NCBI GenBank assembly: GCA_052266715.1
Contig: JBQPRB010000002.1
Length of the DNA stretch: 64,000 nucleotides
Source of the DNA: Jeotgalibaca sp052266715
GTDB taxonomy: Bacteria; Bacillota; Bacilli; Lactobacillales; Aerococcaceae
Strand: one strand, 5' to 3'
In this document: positions 32,735-40,903 of the stretch, one piece after another
How positions within the stretch are numbered: position 1 is the stretch's first letter
How the letters are laid out: each line of letters starts with the position of its first letter
Position numbers and translations under genes: made by a program
The notes under the pieces: generated by a model
Databases searched by the model: none
What the model saw: only the letters and a program-made list of their open reading frames with translations
Told to the model about the DNA's origin: nothing

Positions 32735-34022
32735 AGTTAAATATCCTCTTTTAGATGAAACTGTTTATCAAGAAAAACTAGCGAATGGGTTACAAGTCAT
32801 CCTTATTCCAAAATCCGGATTTGCCAAAACTTACGGCATCATGACGACGAATTTTGGTTCCATTGATAATCACTTTGTACCCTTGCAATCCGATTCAGAA
32901 TTGTTAGTGCCAGATGGCGTTGCTCATTTTCTGGAACACAAGCTTTTTGAAGGCGATGATCATGATGCATTTGATGATTTCGCTAAATTAGGTTCATCCG
33001 CCAATGCATTCACATCATTCACACGGACAAGTTATTTATTTTCGGCCACAAGCATGGTAAAAGAAAATGTGGAAACTTTATTGGATTTTGTTCAGGATCC
33101 CCATTTTACTGTAGAAGGAACAGAAAAAGAAAAGGGGATTATTGCACAAGAAATCCAGATGTACGAAGACAATCCGGACTGGCGTTTGTTTTATGGACTA
33201 TTAAAAAATATGTATCCCAAACATCCTCTTTCTATTGATATTGCTGGAACAACGGATAGTATCCAGGCTATTACACCTGAGATTTTACAATCTTGTTATG
33301 ATACTTTCTACCATCCGTCAAATATGAATCTTGTTATTATTGGTAATTTCCCGGTTGAGGAAACGATGGCGGTTATTAAATCCAATCAAGACATGAAAAA
33401 GTTTCCGGATGAAGAACATATTATCCGCTTTATGCCCTCTGAGACAGTCGCTGATATTAAGCCGCATGGCGAAATGGAAATGGATGTTAAACGACCAAAA
33501 GTGATATTGGGTGTCAAGGGATTGAATAATCAAGTCAGCGGGAATGAAGCAGATAACTATTATTTGAAAGGTTCCTTATTAATGGAATTACTTTTTGGTA
33601 GAGGATCTGACAATTTTAATCTTCTTTATGATGAAGGTATTCTGGATGATAGTTTTGGCTATAATTTTAATATTGATCGTAGTTTCAATTTTATGGCTAT
33701 GGAAGTTGACACAAATGAACCAGAAAAAGTTTTAAAAGCCTGGAAAGACATTTTGTTGAACTGGAAAAAAGATTCTGGTTTTAACGTTGAAAATTTTGAA
33801 CTATTAAAACGTGCTTTCATAGGCGAACAGTTACAGGCATTTAATTCATTGGAGTATATTTCGAACCAGTATGGCTATTTATATTTCAATGGAATCGAGA
33901 TGTTCAACCGTATCGAACGTCTTGAAGCTCTAACTTTAGCTGATTTATCCAATTTTGCTGAACATTATATTAAAGACCAAGTTATGAGTACCTTTATCAT
34001 TAAGCCGAAGAAAGGGAAATAA
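32727..34022 (+). CDS. ymfH: M16 zinc metallopeptidase-like YmfH
   Basis: A 431-residue M16 family protein with the inverted zinc motif HFLEH (H67, E70, H71) and the downstream glutamate ligand region GIIAQEIQM (E142). It is therefore likely the catalytic subunit of a heterodimer with YmfF. The substrate is unknown; cleavage of a peptide or protein linked to EF-P modification is a guess. GGGGAGG inside ymfF acts as ribosome site, and ymfI follows two bases after the stop. Confidence 0.9.
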   Translation: MYKVKYPLLDETVYQEKLANGLQVILIPKSGFAKTYGIMTTNFGSIDNHFVPLQSDSELLVPDGVAHFLEHKLFEGDDHDAFDDFAKLGSSANAFTSFTRTSYLFSATSMVKENVETLLDFVQDPHFTVEGTEKEKGIIAQEIQMYEDNPDWRLFYGLLKNMYPKHPLSIDIAGTTDSIQAITPEILQSCYDTFYHPSNMNLVIIGNFPVEETMAVIKSNQDMKKFPDEEHIIRFMPSETVADIKPHGEMEMDVKRPKVILGVKGLNNQVSGNEADNYYLKGSLLMELLFGRGSDNFNLLYDEGILDDSFGYNFNIDRSFNFMAMEVDTNEPEKVLKAWKDILLNWKKDSGFNVENFELLKRAFIGEQLQAFNSLEYISNQYGYLYFNGIEMFNRIERLEALTLADLSNFAEHYIKDQVMSTFIIKPKKGK

Positions 34023-34024
34023 GC

Positions 34025-34750
34025 ATGAAGATTGCACTAGTTACTGGAGCCTCTGGCGATATTGGCTTCAGTATATGTCAGTCATTGGCAGCAGATGGTT
34101 GGTCTTTGTACTTACATTATCACTCCAATAAACAAAAAGTTATCCAGTTATTAAAAGAATTGGAGCAATCTTTTCCAAAGCAAGAGTTTTTTCTTGTTCA
34201 AGCAGATTTGAGTGACGCTACTGCTGTGTCAGCATTAAAGAATCAATTGTTTTCCTTGAATGCACTTGTTTTTGCACATGGCACAACAGAATTTGGCTTA
34301 CTGCGTGACTTGACGCCGGAAAGCATGGATTATTTGTGGAACATGCATGTTAAGGTTCCTATTTTAATTGCGCAAGCGGTCCAAGAAAAAATTCATAGAA
34401 CTGAAAACGGGCGGATTGTCTTTATAAGTTCCATCTATGGGGAAATGGGTAGCAGCAATGAGGTTTTTTATAGCACAGTGAAAGGCGCCCAAATTGCTTT
34501 TGTTAAAGCGTACAGCAAAGAAGTTGCGAGCTGGGGGCTTACAGTAAATGCAGTAAGCGCCGGTGCCATTAATACCCAGATGAATAGTCACTATTCTGGG
34601 GATGAGCTTTTAGACTTGAAGAGTGAAATTCCTATGGGGCGGCTTGGAGAAGCATCGGAAATAAGTTTTTGGGTGCAACAGTTACTCAAACCAGAGAGTG
34701 CTTATATGACTGGTCAAACCCTTACGGTTAGTGGTGGCTGGCTAAAATAG
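34025..34750 (+). CDS. ymfI: SDR-family EF-P 5-aminopentanone reductase-like YmfI
   Basis: A short-chain dehydrogenase/reductase of 241 residues with the cofactor loop TGASGDIG (7-14), catalytic Ser136 and the YSTVK motif (Y149, K153). In B. subtilis YmfI reduces the 5-aminopentanone intermediate on the EF-P lysine to 5-aminopentanol. FabG-like enzymes have the same fold, but the tight linkage to ymfF/ymfH favours the EF-P role. EF-P itself (efp) is not in this window. GAAAGGGAAAT precedes the ATG. Confidence 0.88.
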   Translation: MKIALVTGASGDIGFSICQSLAADGWSLYLHYHSNKQKVIQLLKELEQSFPKQEFFLVQADLSDATAVSALKNQLFSLNALVFAHGTTEFGLLRDLTPESMDYLWNMHVKVPILIAQAVQEKIHRTENGRIVFISSIYGEMGSSNEVFYSTVKGAQIAFVKAYSKEVASWGLTVNAVSAGAINTQMNSHYSGDELLDLKSEIPMGRLGEASEISFWVQQLLKPESAYMTGQTLTVSGGWLK

Positions 34751-34768
34751 CAAGATATTTTTCCCTGA

Positions 34769-34791
34769 AAGTAATTATGATATAATTACTT
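34769..34791. promoter_or_regulatory. Perfect 23-bp palindrome at the rodZ promoter
   Basis: AAGTAATTAT (34769-34778), spacer GAT, ATAATTACTT (34782-34791): perfect 10-bp arms. TATAAT (34781-34786) within it is the likely -10 for rodZ. No T run follows, so an operator or simply an AT-rich promoter palindrome is more likely than a terminator for ymfI. Confidence 0.5.
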
Positions 34792-34817
34792 CAAAGTGAG
34801 AATAGGTGGTGTCGGGA

Positions 34818-35678
34818 ATGGATGAACCAACTCATGTCGGAAATCGCTTGAAGCAAGCACGGAAAAAAAAGGGTTATACTTTAGACGATATGCAACAGCT
34901 GACTAAGATCCAAAAACGCTATTTAATTGCTATTGAAGAAAACAGATTGGAAGATCTTCCAGGTGAATTCTTTGTCAGCAATTTTATTCGCCAATATGCT
35001 GATGTTGTAGGTATAACTTTGAATGACGAAATAGGCAGGGGATATTCCTATCAGGATTTGCAGGAACCAAAAGAAAGGTCCCTTCCTACGCGTTCGGAAC
35101 TGAAACGCTCTTCACGCGAAAAAAAATTCATTTATAGTAATGATGCCAAAAATAGTTTGCCAACCTTTTTATTAGTACTGATGTTCTTATTTATTTTAGG
35201 TTCTATTTGGTTTTATACCTTTTATATGAAAGGGAATGGGGCTGATTCTAATGATGTGCCTTCATCCCAATCTCAGCAAGTGGCTCAATCTTCTGCTGAA
35301 AGTTCAGAAAGCGTTGAGAGTAGCGAAGAAGTGGAAGTTCCTCAAGCGGGAACGGTTATTACAGCATCCACCGAAGAAGCAGATTCACCGACCTATATAA
35401 TAACAGGATTGGACTTACCAAATACGCTCGCAATCGAAGTTAATAACACTGGAAGCTCTTGGGTATCTGTCACTACTGATGGAAATAATTCTATTTTCGA
35501 AGGAACAATTCCTGGTGGAACGACTCAAACGGAAGAATTAGCAGAGGGAGTAAATCAAATTATTATCCGAGTAGGTTACTTACCTTCTACTACGATTAAA
35601 TTCGGAGATACTTCTGTTACGTTGCCGGATGATTACCAAACAAATCAAACACAAACACTCATTTTTAATCTTGAGTAG
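34818..35678 (+). CDS. rodZ: RodZ-like cell-shape protein (YmfM)
   Basis: A 286-residue single-pass membrane protein. Its parts are an N-terminal HTH_25 domain (8-70, VGNRLKQARKKKGYTLDD), a basic juxtamembrane stretch, a transmembrane helix (about 114-136), a Ser/Glu-rich linker (about 145-175) and a C-terminal beta-rich DUF4115 domain outside the cell. RodZ links the cytoskeleton or elongation machinery to wall synthesis. The ATG at 34818 is chosen because AGGTGG lies eight bases upstream; a GTG at 34806 overlaps that site. Confidence 0.9.
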   Translation: MDEPTHVGNRLKQARKKKGYTLDDMQQLTKIQKRYLIAIEENRLEDLPGEFFVSNFIRQYADVVGITLNDEIGRGYSYQDLQEPKERSLPTRSELKRSSREKKFIYSNDAKNSLPTFLLVLMFLFILGSIWFYTFYMKGNGADSNDVPSSQSQQVAQSSAESSESVESSEEVEVPQAGTVITASTEEADSPTYIITGLDLPNTLAIEVNNTGSSWVSVTTDGNNSIFEGTIPGGTTQTEELAEGVNQIIIRVGYLPSTTIKFGDTSVTLPDDYQTNQTQTLIFNLE

Positions 35679-35702
35679 TTAAGTAGTAAGGAGATTTTTA
35701 TT

Positions 35703-36287
35703 TTGAATTTACCAAACAAACTAACCGTCTTACGAATATTTATGATTCCATTATTTATCGTATTGATGGTAGCTCCCCTGGATTGGGGAATGATTTCAAT
35801 CTGGGGATCAACTTTCACGACTGCAGAATTAATTGGGACCATCGTTTTTGCAGTTGCCAGTTTCACGGACTGGTTGGATGGTTATATTGCACGCAGAGAC
35901 AACATTGTCACTAACTTTGGTAAATTTGCAGATCCATTAGCAGATAAAATGCTGGTAGCCACTGCATTTATTGTTTTAGTGGAAAAAGGATTGGCACCAG
36001 CCTGGGTTGTGGCTATTATCATCTGTAGAGAACTAGCAGTAACAGGATTACGTTTGTTGTTGGTAACCGGAGGAGAAGTTATGGCAGCAGCGTGGCCAGG
36101 GAAAATTAAAACCGCGACACAAATGTTGGCGATAATTTTACTTTTTCTGGATAATCTTCCATTTGAAGGGTTAGGTATTCCTTTTGCTTCAATTATGTTA
36201 TACCTATGCCTCCTGTTCACGATTTACTCTGGTGTCGATTACTTCATCAAAAACAAAGAAATATTTGCCGACTCATTCAAAAATTAA
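35703..36287 (+). CDS. pgsA: CDP-diacylglycerol-glycerol-3-phosphate 3-phosphatidyltransferase
   Basis: It makes phosphatidylglycerol phosphate from CDP-diacylglycerol and glycerol 3-phosphate at the membrane. The product is 194 residues, read from a TTG with AAGGAG upstream. The CDP-alcohol phosphotransferase motif is present: DWLDGYIAR (56-64), then G73, D77 and D81. It has about five membrane helices. The rodZ-pgsA-cinA-recA order is widely conserved in Firmicutes. Confidence 0.95.
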   Translation: MNLPNKLTVLRIFMIPLFIVLMVAPLDWGMISIWGSTFTTAELIGTIVFAVASFTDWLDGYIARRDNIVTNFGKFADPLADKMLVATAFIVLVEKGLAPAWVVAIIICRELAVTGLRLLLVTGGEVMAAAWPGKIKTATQMLAIILLFLDNLPFEGLGIPFASIMLYLCLLFTIYSGVDYFIKNKEIFADSFKN

Positions 36288-36297
36288 TCAAGTTATC

Positions 36298-36333
36298 AAA
36301 AGAAAACAATTTATAAAATTGTTTTCTTTTTTT
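36298..36333 (+). terminator. Terminator after pgsA
   Basis: AAAGAAAACAATTT pairs with AAATTGTTTTCTTT around a short loop, followed by T residues. The stem is AT-rich, so strength is uncertain. Confidence 0.75.
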
Positions 36334-36380
36334 AAATTGAAATTCAATTTTTTTGCTTATATATGTATAGGAGGGGTACT

Positions 36381-37625
36381 ATGATTGCAGAAATCATTTC
36401 TGTGGGAACTGAATTACTATTAGGACAGATCGTCAATACCGATGCTGCTTATTTAGCGAAAAATTTAGCGGATTTAGGAATTAATGCTTATTTTCAAACG
36501 GTTGTAGGGGATAACGTCAATCGCCTTAAAGAGGCAATCACAATTGCGGAAGGAAGGAGTGAACTCCTTATTTTTACGGGTGGCTTAGGACCGACCCAGG
36601 ATGATGTGACGAAAGAAACGGTAGCATACCATCTGCAAGAAAATCTCATTTTGGATGACACGGCACTCGCAAATATCAAATCCTATTTCGAACTTTCAGG
36701 TCGTAAGATGACAGAAAATAATCGAAAACAGGCGCTTTATTTTGAAAATGGAATTGGTTTCCCTAATCGCAATGGACACGCACTAGGGACGTTCATAGAG
36801 AAGGGGAAGCATTTATATCTCCTGGTGCCTGGACCGCCGAAGGAATTAACCTTGATGTTTGACAATGAAATACTCCCTTTTCTTGAAAAGTATTTAGGCG
36901 GAAGCAGACAATCGCTTGTATCCAAAACCTTAAGATTTTACGGCATTGGTGAGTCGGAATTGGTGACTAAACTTGATTATCATATAAAAAGTCAAACCAA
37001 CCCAACGGTAGCTCCCTATGCTGGCGATTATGAGGTAACGTTGCGTTTAACGGCTAGTGGAACAGATGAAAATTCATGTGTGGCTTTATTATCTGAAAAA
37101 ACAAAAGAAATTTTGGAGATAGTAGGCGATTACTATTATGGTGAGGGTCATAATAACAGTCTGGTCAAAACGGTAGGGAATTTACTGAAAGAGCAACACA
37201 AAACGATTAGTGCTGCTGAAAGCTTAACTGGGGGATTATTCCAATCGACTTTAGTGTCGATACCCAATTCGAGTGATTATTTTATGGGTGGCATGGTGAC
37301 ATATCACGAGTCCGTTAAAAGGGAAGTCCTGGGTGTGCCAGCAGCAATCGTTCAAGAACATGGTGTTGTCAGTGAGGCTTGTGCAATGGCGATGGCTGAT
37401 CGTTGTCGCGAAATATTTCAAACGGATATTGCTATTTCTTTTACCGGAGTGGCCGGTCCGGAAGCTTTAGAAGGAGAACCTGCTGGTACTGTTTGGATCG
37501 GGTTAAGCCAAAAAGGTAAAAATACAAAAGCGCTAAAATATCGCTTTATGCATAACCGCACCGGGAACCGCGAACGGAGCGTCATGCAGGGTCTGGATTT
37601 AATAAGACGTTCGCTACTCGAATAA
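36381..37625 (+). CDS. cinA: CinA family protein (competence/damage-inducible)
   Basis: A 414-residue two-domain protein: an N-terminal molybdopterin-binding-like domain (about 1-170, IISVGTELLLGQIVNTD and GGLGPTQDD) and a C-terminal CinA domain (about 250-410, SAAESLTGGLFQSTL) that in homologues has nicotinamide mononucleotide deamidase activity. In streptococci it is induced in competence and interacts with RecA. Start ATG 36381 follows GGAGGGG; an ATG 18 bp upstream precedes that site. recA follows after about 105 bp with its own SOS site. Confidence 0.94.
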   Translation: MIAEIISVGTELLLGQIVNTDAAYLAKNLADLGINAYFQTVVGDNVNRLKEAITIAEGRSELLIFTGGLGPTQDDVTKETVAYHLQENLILDDTALANIKSYFELSGRKMTENNRKQALYFENGIGFPNRNGHALGTFIEKGKHLYLLVPGPPKELTLMFDNEILPFLEKYLGGSRQSLVSKTLRFYGIGESELVTKLDYHIKSQTNPTVAPYAGDYEVTLRLTASGTDENSCVALLSEKTKEILEIVGDYYYGEGHNNSLVKTVGNLLKEQHKTISAAESLTGGLFQSTLVSIPNSSDYFMGGMVTYHESVKREVLGVPAAIVQEHGVVSEACAMAMADRCREIFQTDIAISFTGVAGPEALEGEPAGTVWIGLSQKGKNTKALKYRFMHNRTGNRERSVMQGLDLIRRSLLE

Positions 37626-37631
37626 CAAAAG

Positions 37632-37645
37632 CGAACGTTTGTTCA
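37632..37645 (+). promoter_or_regulatory. SOS (LexA) box upstream of recA
   Basis: CGAACGTTTGTTCA matches the Gram-positive SOS box pattern CGAAC-N4-GTTCG with one change at the last position. It lies seven bases after the cinA stop and about 85 bp before recA, upstream of the TTGCTT and TATAAA elements (37654-37680). It predicts damage-inducible recA transcription under LexA, which is not encoded in this window. Confidence 0.8.
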
Positions 37646-37730
37646 CTTTTATCTTGCTTTTTTAAGGTAAGTGTTATAAAATTACTATGCTAATGAAGTT
37701 AAACGAAATAAACCTTTTGGAGGCTATATA

Positions 37731-38783
37731 ATGGCAAATAACAATGAAAATAGACAAAAAGCTTTAGATGAAGCAATGAAAAAAATAGAACGTACATATG
37801 GTAAAGGCTCTATCATGAAAATGGGTGACAAAGTAGAAACAGAAATCTCCACAGTTCCAAGTGGTTCTGTAGCTTTGGATATTGCATTAGGGGTTGGCGG
37901 TTACCCTCGTGGACGAATCATTGAGATTTACGGACCAGAGTCTTCAGGTAAAACAACTGTAGCCCTCCATGCCATTGCTGAAGCACAAAAAAAAGGTGGC
38001 GTTGCTGCATTTATCGATGCTGAGCACGCATTAGATCCAAAATACGCTCGTGCAATTGGCGTTAACGTGGATGAGTTGCTCTTGTCACAACCTGACACAG
38101 GGGAACAAGGTTTGGAAATTGCCGATGCATTAATTTCTTCTGGAGCAATCGATATTGTGGTTATTGACTCGGTTGCTGCGTTAGTTCCACGAGCTGAAAT
38201 CGAAGGCGAGATGGGAGATTCCCATATGGGGCTACAAGCGCGTTTAATGTCCCAAGCATTACGTAAATTATCGGGTTCAATCAACAAGACAAAAACAATT
38301 GCTATTTTTATCAACCAAATCCGTGAAAAAATCGGTATTATGTTTGGAAACCCTGAAACAACACCGGGTGGTCGTGCCCTGAAATTCTACTCCACTATCC
38401 GTTTAGAAGTTCGTCGTGCTGAGCAAATTAAATCGGGTACGGATGTCATTGGGAACCGTACCAAAATAAAAGTGGTTAAGAATAAGGTTGCGCCACCATT
38501 TAAGGTCGCAGAAGTCGATATTATGTACGGACAAGGTATCTCCAGTGTTGGGGAAGTAGTCGATATTGCTTCTGAGCATGATATCATCAATAAGAGTGGT
38601 TCTTGGTACTCTTATAAAGATGAACGAATTGGGCAAGGCCGTGAAAATGCCAAGAATTTCTTGATTGAAAACCCTCAAATGTTAGAGGAAATCGATCGCA
38701 AGGTTCGTGCCATCTATGGTATTGGAGATGCCCTTCCTGAAGATGCTGAAACTAAAGAAGTAACAGAACTCCTGGAAGATTAA
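37731..38783 (+). CDS. recA: Recombinase RecA
   Basis: Homologous recombination and SOS co-protease. The protein is 350 residues, a typical length, with Walker A GPESSGKTT (68-76), Walker B VVIDSVAAL, the L2 and monomer-contact regions, and an acidic C-terminal tail. TTGGAGG precedes the ATG. A terminator follows. Confidence 0.98.
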   Translation: MANNNENRQKALDEAMKKIERTYGKGSIMKMGDKVETEISTVPSGSVALDIALGVGGYPRGRIIEIYGPESSGKTTVALHAIAEAQKKGGVAAFIDAEHALDPKYARAIGVNVDELLLSQPDTGEQGLEIADALISSGAIDIVVIDSVAALVPRAEIEGEMGDSHMGLQARLMSQALRKLSGSINKTKTIAIFINQIREKIGIMFGNPETTPGGRALKFYSTIRLEVRRAEQIKSGTDVIGNRTKIKVVKNKVAPPFKVAEVDIMYGQGISSVGEVVDIASEHDIINKSGSWYSYKDERIGQGRENAKNFLIENPQMLEEIDRKVRAIYGIGDALPEDAETKEVTELLED

Positions 38784-38815
38784 TAAAAATTTCCTTCCTG
38801 ACATGTATGATATGG

Positions 38816-38846
38816 GCTCCTACTTTTAATAGTAGGGGTCTTTTTC
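38816..38846 (+). terminator. Terminator after recA
   Basis: CTCCTACT pairs with AGTAGGGG (one T-G wobble) around a 6-base loop, followed by TCTTTTTC. Confidence 0.82.
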
Positions 38847-38878
38847 GTTCATAAACTAGCTGCAGAGGGATAATTTTA

Positions 38879-38907
38879 TTGACAGTAGCGGTTACAAAGT
38901 TTAGAAT
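38879..38907 (+). promoter_or_regulatory. Consensus promoter of rny
   Basis: TTGACA (38879-38884), a 17-bp spacer and TAGAAT (38902-38907): the strongest -35 match seen in the window. Transcription would begin about 85 bp before the rny start, leaving an AT-rich leader. Confidence 0.88.
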
Positions 38908-38996
38908 TGAATTATATGTTTCTTTAAATAGGATGCATATATTAAAAAATATTTTTAATTTTTAACGACAAATTGAATAGATACGGAGGTGAAACG

Positions 38997-40559
38997 ATGG
39001 AATGGATGTACGTTGCCTTCGCTGCTATCATAGCCTTAATTTTAGGTGTCGTTATCGGGTATACATATCGGAAATCGAGTCATGAAAAGGAAATCGCTGG
39101 CGCGAATAACACAGCTACGGCAATCTTGGAGAATGCTGAAAGAGAAGCGGAAAACAAGAAAAAGGAAGCTATGTTAGAAGCGAAGGAAGAGGGCCAAAAA
39201 TATCGTTCCGCTATCGAAGCAGAATTGCGCGATAGAAGAAACGAGCTAACCAAACAAGAAAATCGGCTTATCCAAAAAGAAGAGAATTTGGATAGAAAAG
39301 ATAATAATTTCTCCAAGCGTGAAAAAACTATCGAGCAAAAAGAAGAAAATCTTGTTAAACGCACGCAAGCATTGGTGACTGAAGAAGATCGAATCCAGGA
39401 AATTATCGAATCACAACAGAGGGAACTGGAACGAGTAGCAACGCTATCAAGAGAAGATGCTAAGGCAATTATCATGAAAGAAACGGAAGACCAATTAACG
39501 AACGAACGCGCTATCATGGTGAGAGAATCTGAACAACAAGCCAAGGATGAAGCAGAAAGAAAAGCGAAGAATATTATTCTTCAAGCGATTCAACGTAGCT
39601 CTGCTGACATGGTTTCAGAAACAACGGTATCGGTGGTAATTTTACCTAACGATGACATGAAAGGTCGCATTATCGGACGTGAAGGTCGTAATATCAGAAC
39701 TCTTGAATCGCTAACGGGAATCGATTTAATTATCGATGATACCCCGGAAGCAGTAGTCTTGAGTGGTTTTGATCCAATCCGACGTGAAATTGCAAAAATG
39801 GCATTAGAGAAGTTGATTCAAGATGGTCGGATTCATCCGGCACGTATTGAGGAAGCTGTTGATAAAGCTCGCAAAGAAATGGATGAACGAATCCGCGAAA
39901 TTGGTGAACAAGCTACCTTTGAAGTAGGTATTCACTCAATTCACCCTGATTTAATTAAGATTCTTGGTCGTATGCATTTCAGAACAAGTTATGGTCAAAA
40001 TGTTTTGAACCACAGTATCGAAGTTGCTAAATTGGCCGGTATTATGGCAGGCGAGTTAGGTGAAGATATCACACTTGCGAAACGCGCAGGATTGCTTCAT
40101 GATATTGGAAAAGCTCTCGATCATGAGATTGAAGGTTCTCACGTTGAAATCGGTGCAGAAATTGCTCATAGATACAAAGAAAATGGTGTTGTTGTCAATG
40201 CAATTGCATCCCACCATGGTGATGTAGAAGCAAACAATGTTATTTCTGTCTTGGTTGCGGCGTCTGATGCTCTATCAGCAGCGCGTCCAGGGGCACGAAG
40301 TGAATCTTTGGAAAATTATATTCGGAGATTGGAACGATTGGAAAGTATTGCGAACGAATTTGAAGGCGTTGATTATAGTTTCGCTATTCAAGCGGGTCGT
40401 GAAATCAGAATTATGGTGAAACCTGAATCTGTAGATGATGCTCATGCAATTTTGATGGCACGCGACATCAAATCAAAAATCGAAGAAGAATTAGACTATC
40501 CGGGACACATTAAAGTTACGGTTATACGCGAAACAAGAGCAATTGAATATGCAAAATAA
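38997..40559 (+). CDS. rny: Ribonuclease Y
   Basis: Membrane-bound endoribonuclease that starts decay of many mRNAs. The 520-residue protein has an N-terminal transmembrane helix (about 3-22), a long charged coiled coil (about 28-205), a KH domain (GRIIGREGRNIRTLESLTG), an HD domain with HDIGKALDHEIEGSH and a C-terminal domain. GGAGGTGA lies just upstream of ATG 38997. The partner genes ymdB and a ricA homologue are just downstream, consistent with a role in RNA processing. Confidence 0.97.
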   Translation: MEWMYVAFAAIIALILGVVIGYTYRKSSHEKEIAGANNTATAILENAEREAENKKKEAMLEAKEEGQKYRSAIEAELRDRRNELTKQENRLIQKEENLDRKDNNFSKREKTIEQKEENLVKRTQALVTEEDRIQEIIESQQRELERVATLSREDAKAIIMKETEDQLTNERAIMVRESEQQAKDEAERKAKNIILQAIQRSSADMVSETTVSVVILPNDDMKGRIIGREGRNIRTLESLTGIDLIIDDTPEAVVLSGFDPIRREIAKMALEKLIQDGRIHPARIEEAVDKARKEMDERIREIGEQATFEVGIHSIHPDLIKILGRMHFRTSYGQNVLNHSIEVAKLAGIMAGELGEDITLAKRAGLLHDIGKALDHEIEGSHVEIGAEIAHRYKENGVVVNAIASHHGDVEANNVISVLVAASDALSAARPGARSESLENYIRRLERLESIANEFEGVDYSFAIQAGREIRIMVKPESVDDAHAILMARDIKSKIEEELDYPGHIKVTVIRETRAIEYAK

Positions 40560-40560
40560 C

Positions 40561-40590
40561 GAGGCAGGGTGCAAACCCTGTCTTTTCTGT
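40561..40590 (+). terminator. Terminator after rny
   Basis: GGCAGGGT pairs with ACCCTGTC around a 4-base loop, followed by TTTTCTGTTTG. Confidence 0.85.
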
Positions 40591-40608
40591 TTGTTCACTC
40601 AAATTTTA

Positions 40609-40837
40609 TGGTGTTGGTAGGTACTCCTCTTGGAAATCCCGCAGGATGGAGTGGTTGCTTGTGGCCGTGTCAAGGATGCAATGCGAAAGTAGGGATCGTT
40701 GGCGCTTCAGCGTCTACGATCCCTTTGAGGCTTGCAAGCCCGGAGACTCCAGGCTCCGGGCGGGTCCCACGGCAGCACACAAGCAACCACGTAGGCCGAA
40801 GGGCATTTCCTTCACCAACACCAAATAACCAAGAACC
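40609..40837. repeat. GC-rich structured element with near-terminal inverted repeats (MITE-like or ncRNA)
   Basis: The 344-bp gap between rny and ymdB contains about 230 bp that are clearly richer in G+C than the surrounding DNA and fold into nested hairpins. Outer arms: TGGTGTTGGT (40609-40618) with ACCAACACCA (40814-40823). Second stem: GGTTGCTTGTG plus GCCGTG (40653-40669) with CACGGC (40768-40773) and CACAAGCAACC (40778-40788). Inner hairpins: AGGGATCGT/ACGATCCCT (40691-40724), GGCTTGCAAGCC (40729-40740) and GCCCGGAG/CTCCGGGC (40738-40761, overlapping the previous one). AATTTTAT occurs on both sides (40602-40609 and 40838-40845), possibly a target duplication. No convincing protein gene is inside. 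A mobile miniature repeat or a structured RNA are both possible. Confidence 0.65.
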
Positions 40838-40903
40838 AATTTTATTCGCTTTTATGTTAAACTAATATAATGAATGAAGAATAGAGAAGAGGCAAATATA
40901 TAA

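Noticed and set aside
39080..39544. Minus-strand frame of 154 codons opposite rny
   Set aside because: It is Ser-rich antisense of the coiled-coil region (GAA/AAG codons read backwards), a known artefact.
40569..40865. Open frames of 98 and 60 codons crossing the GC-rich element
   Set aside because: They have no ribosome site, no recognisable domain, and run through nested inverted repeats; the openness follows from the base composition.
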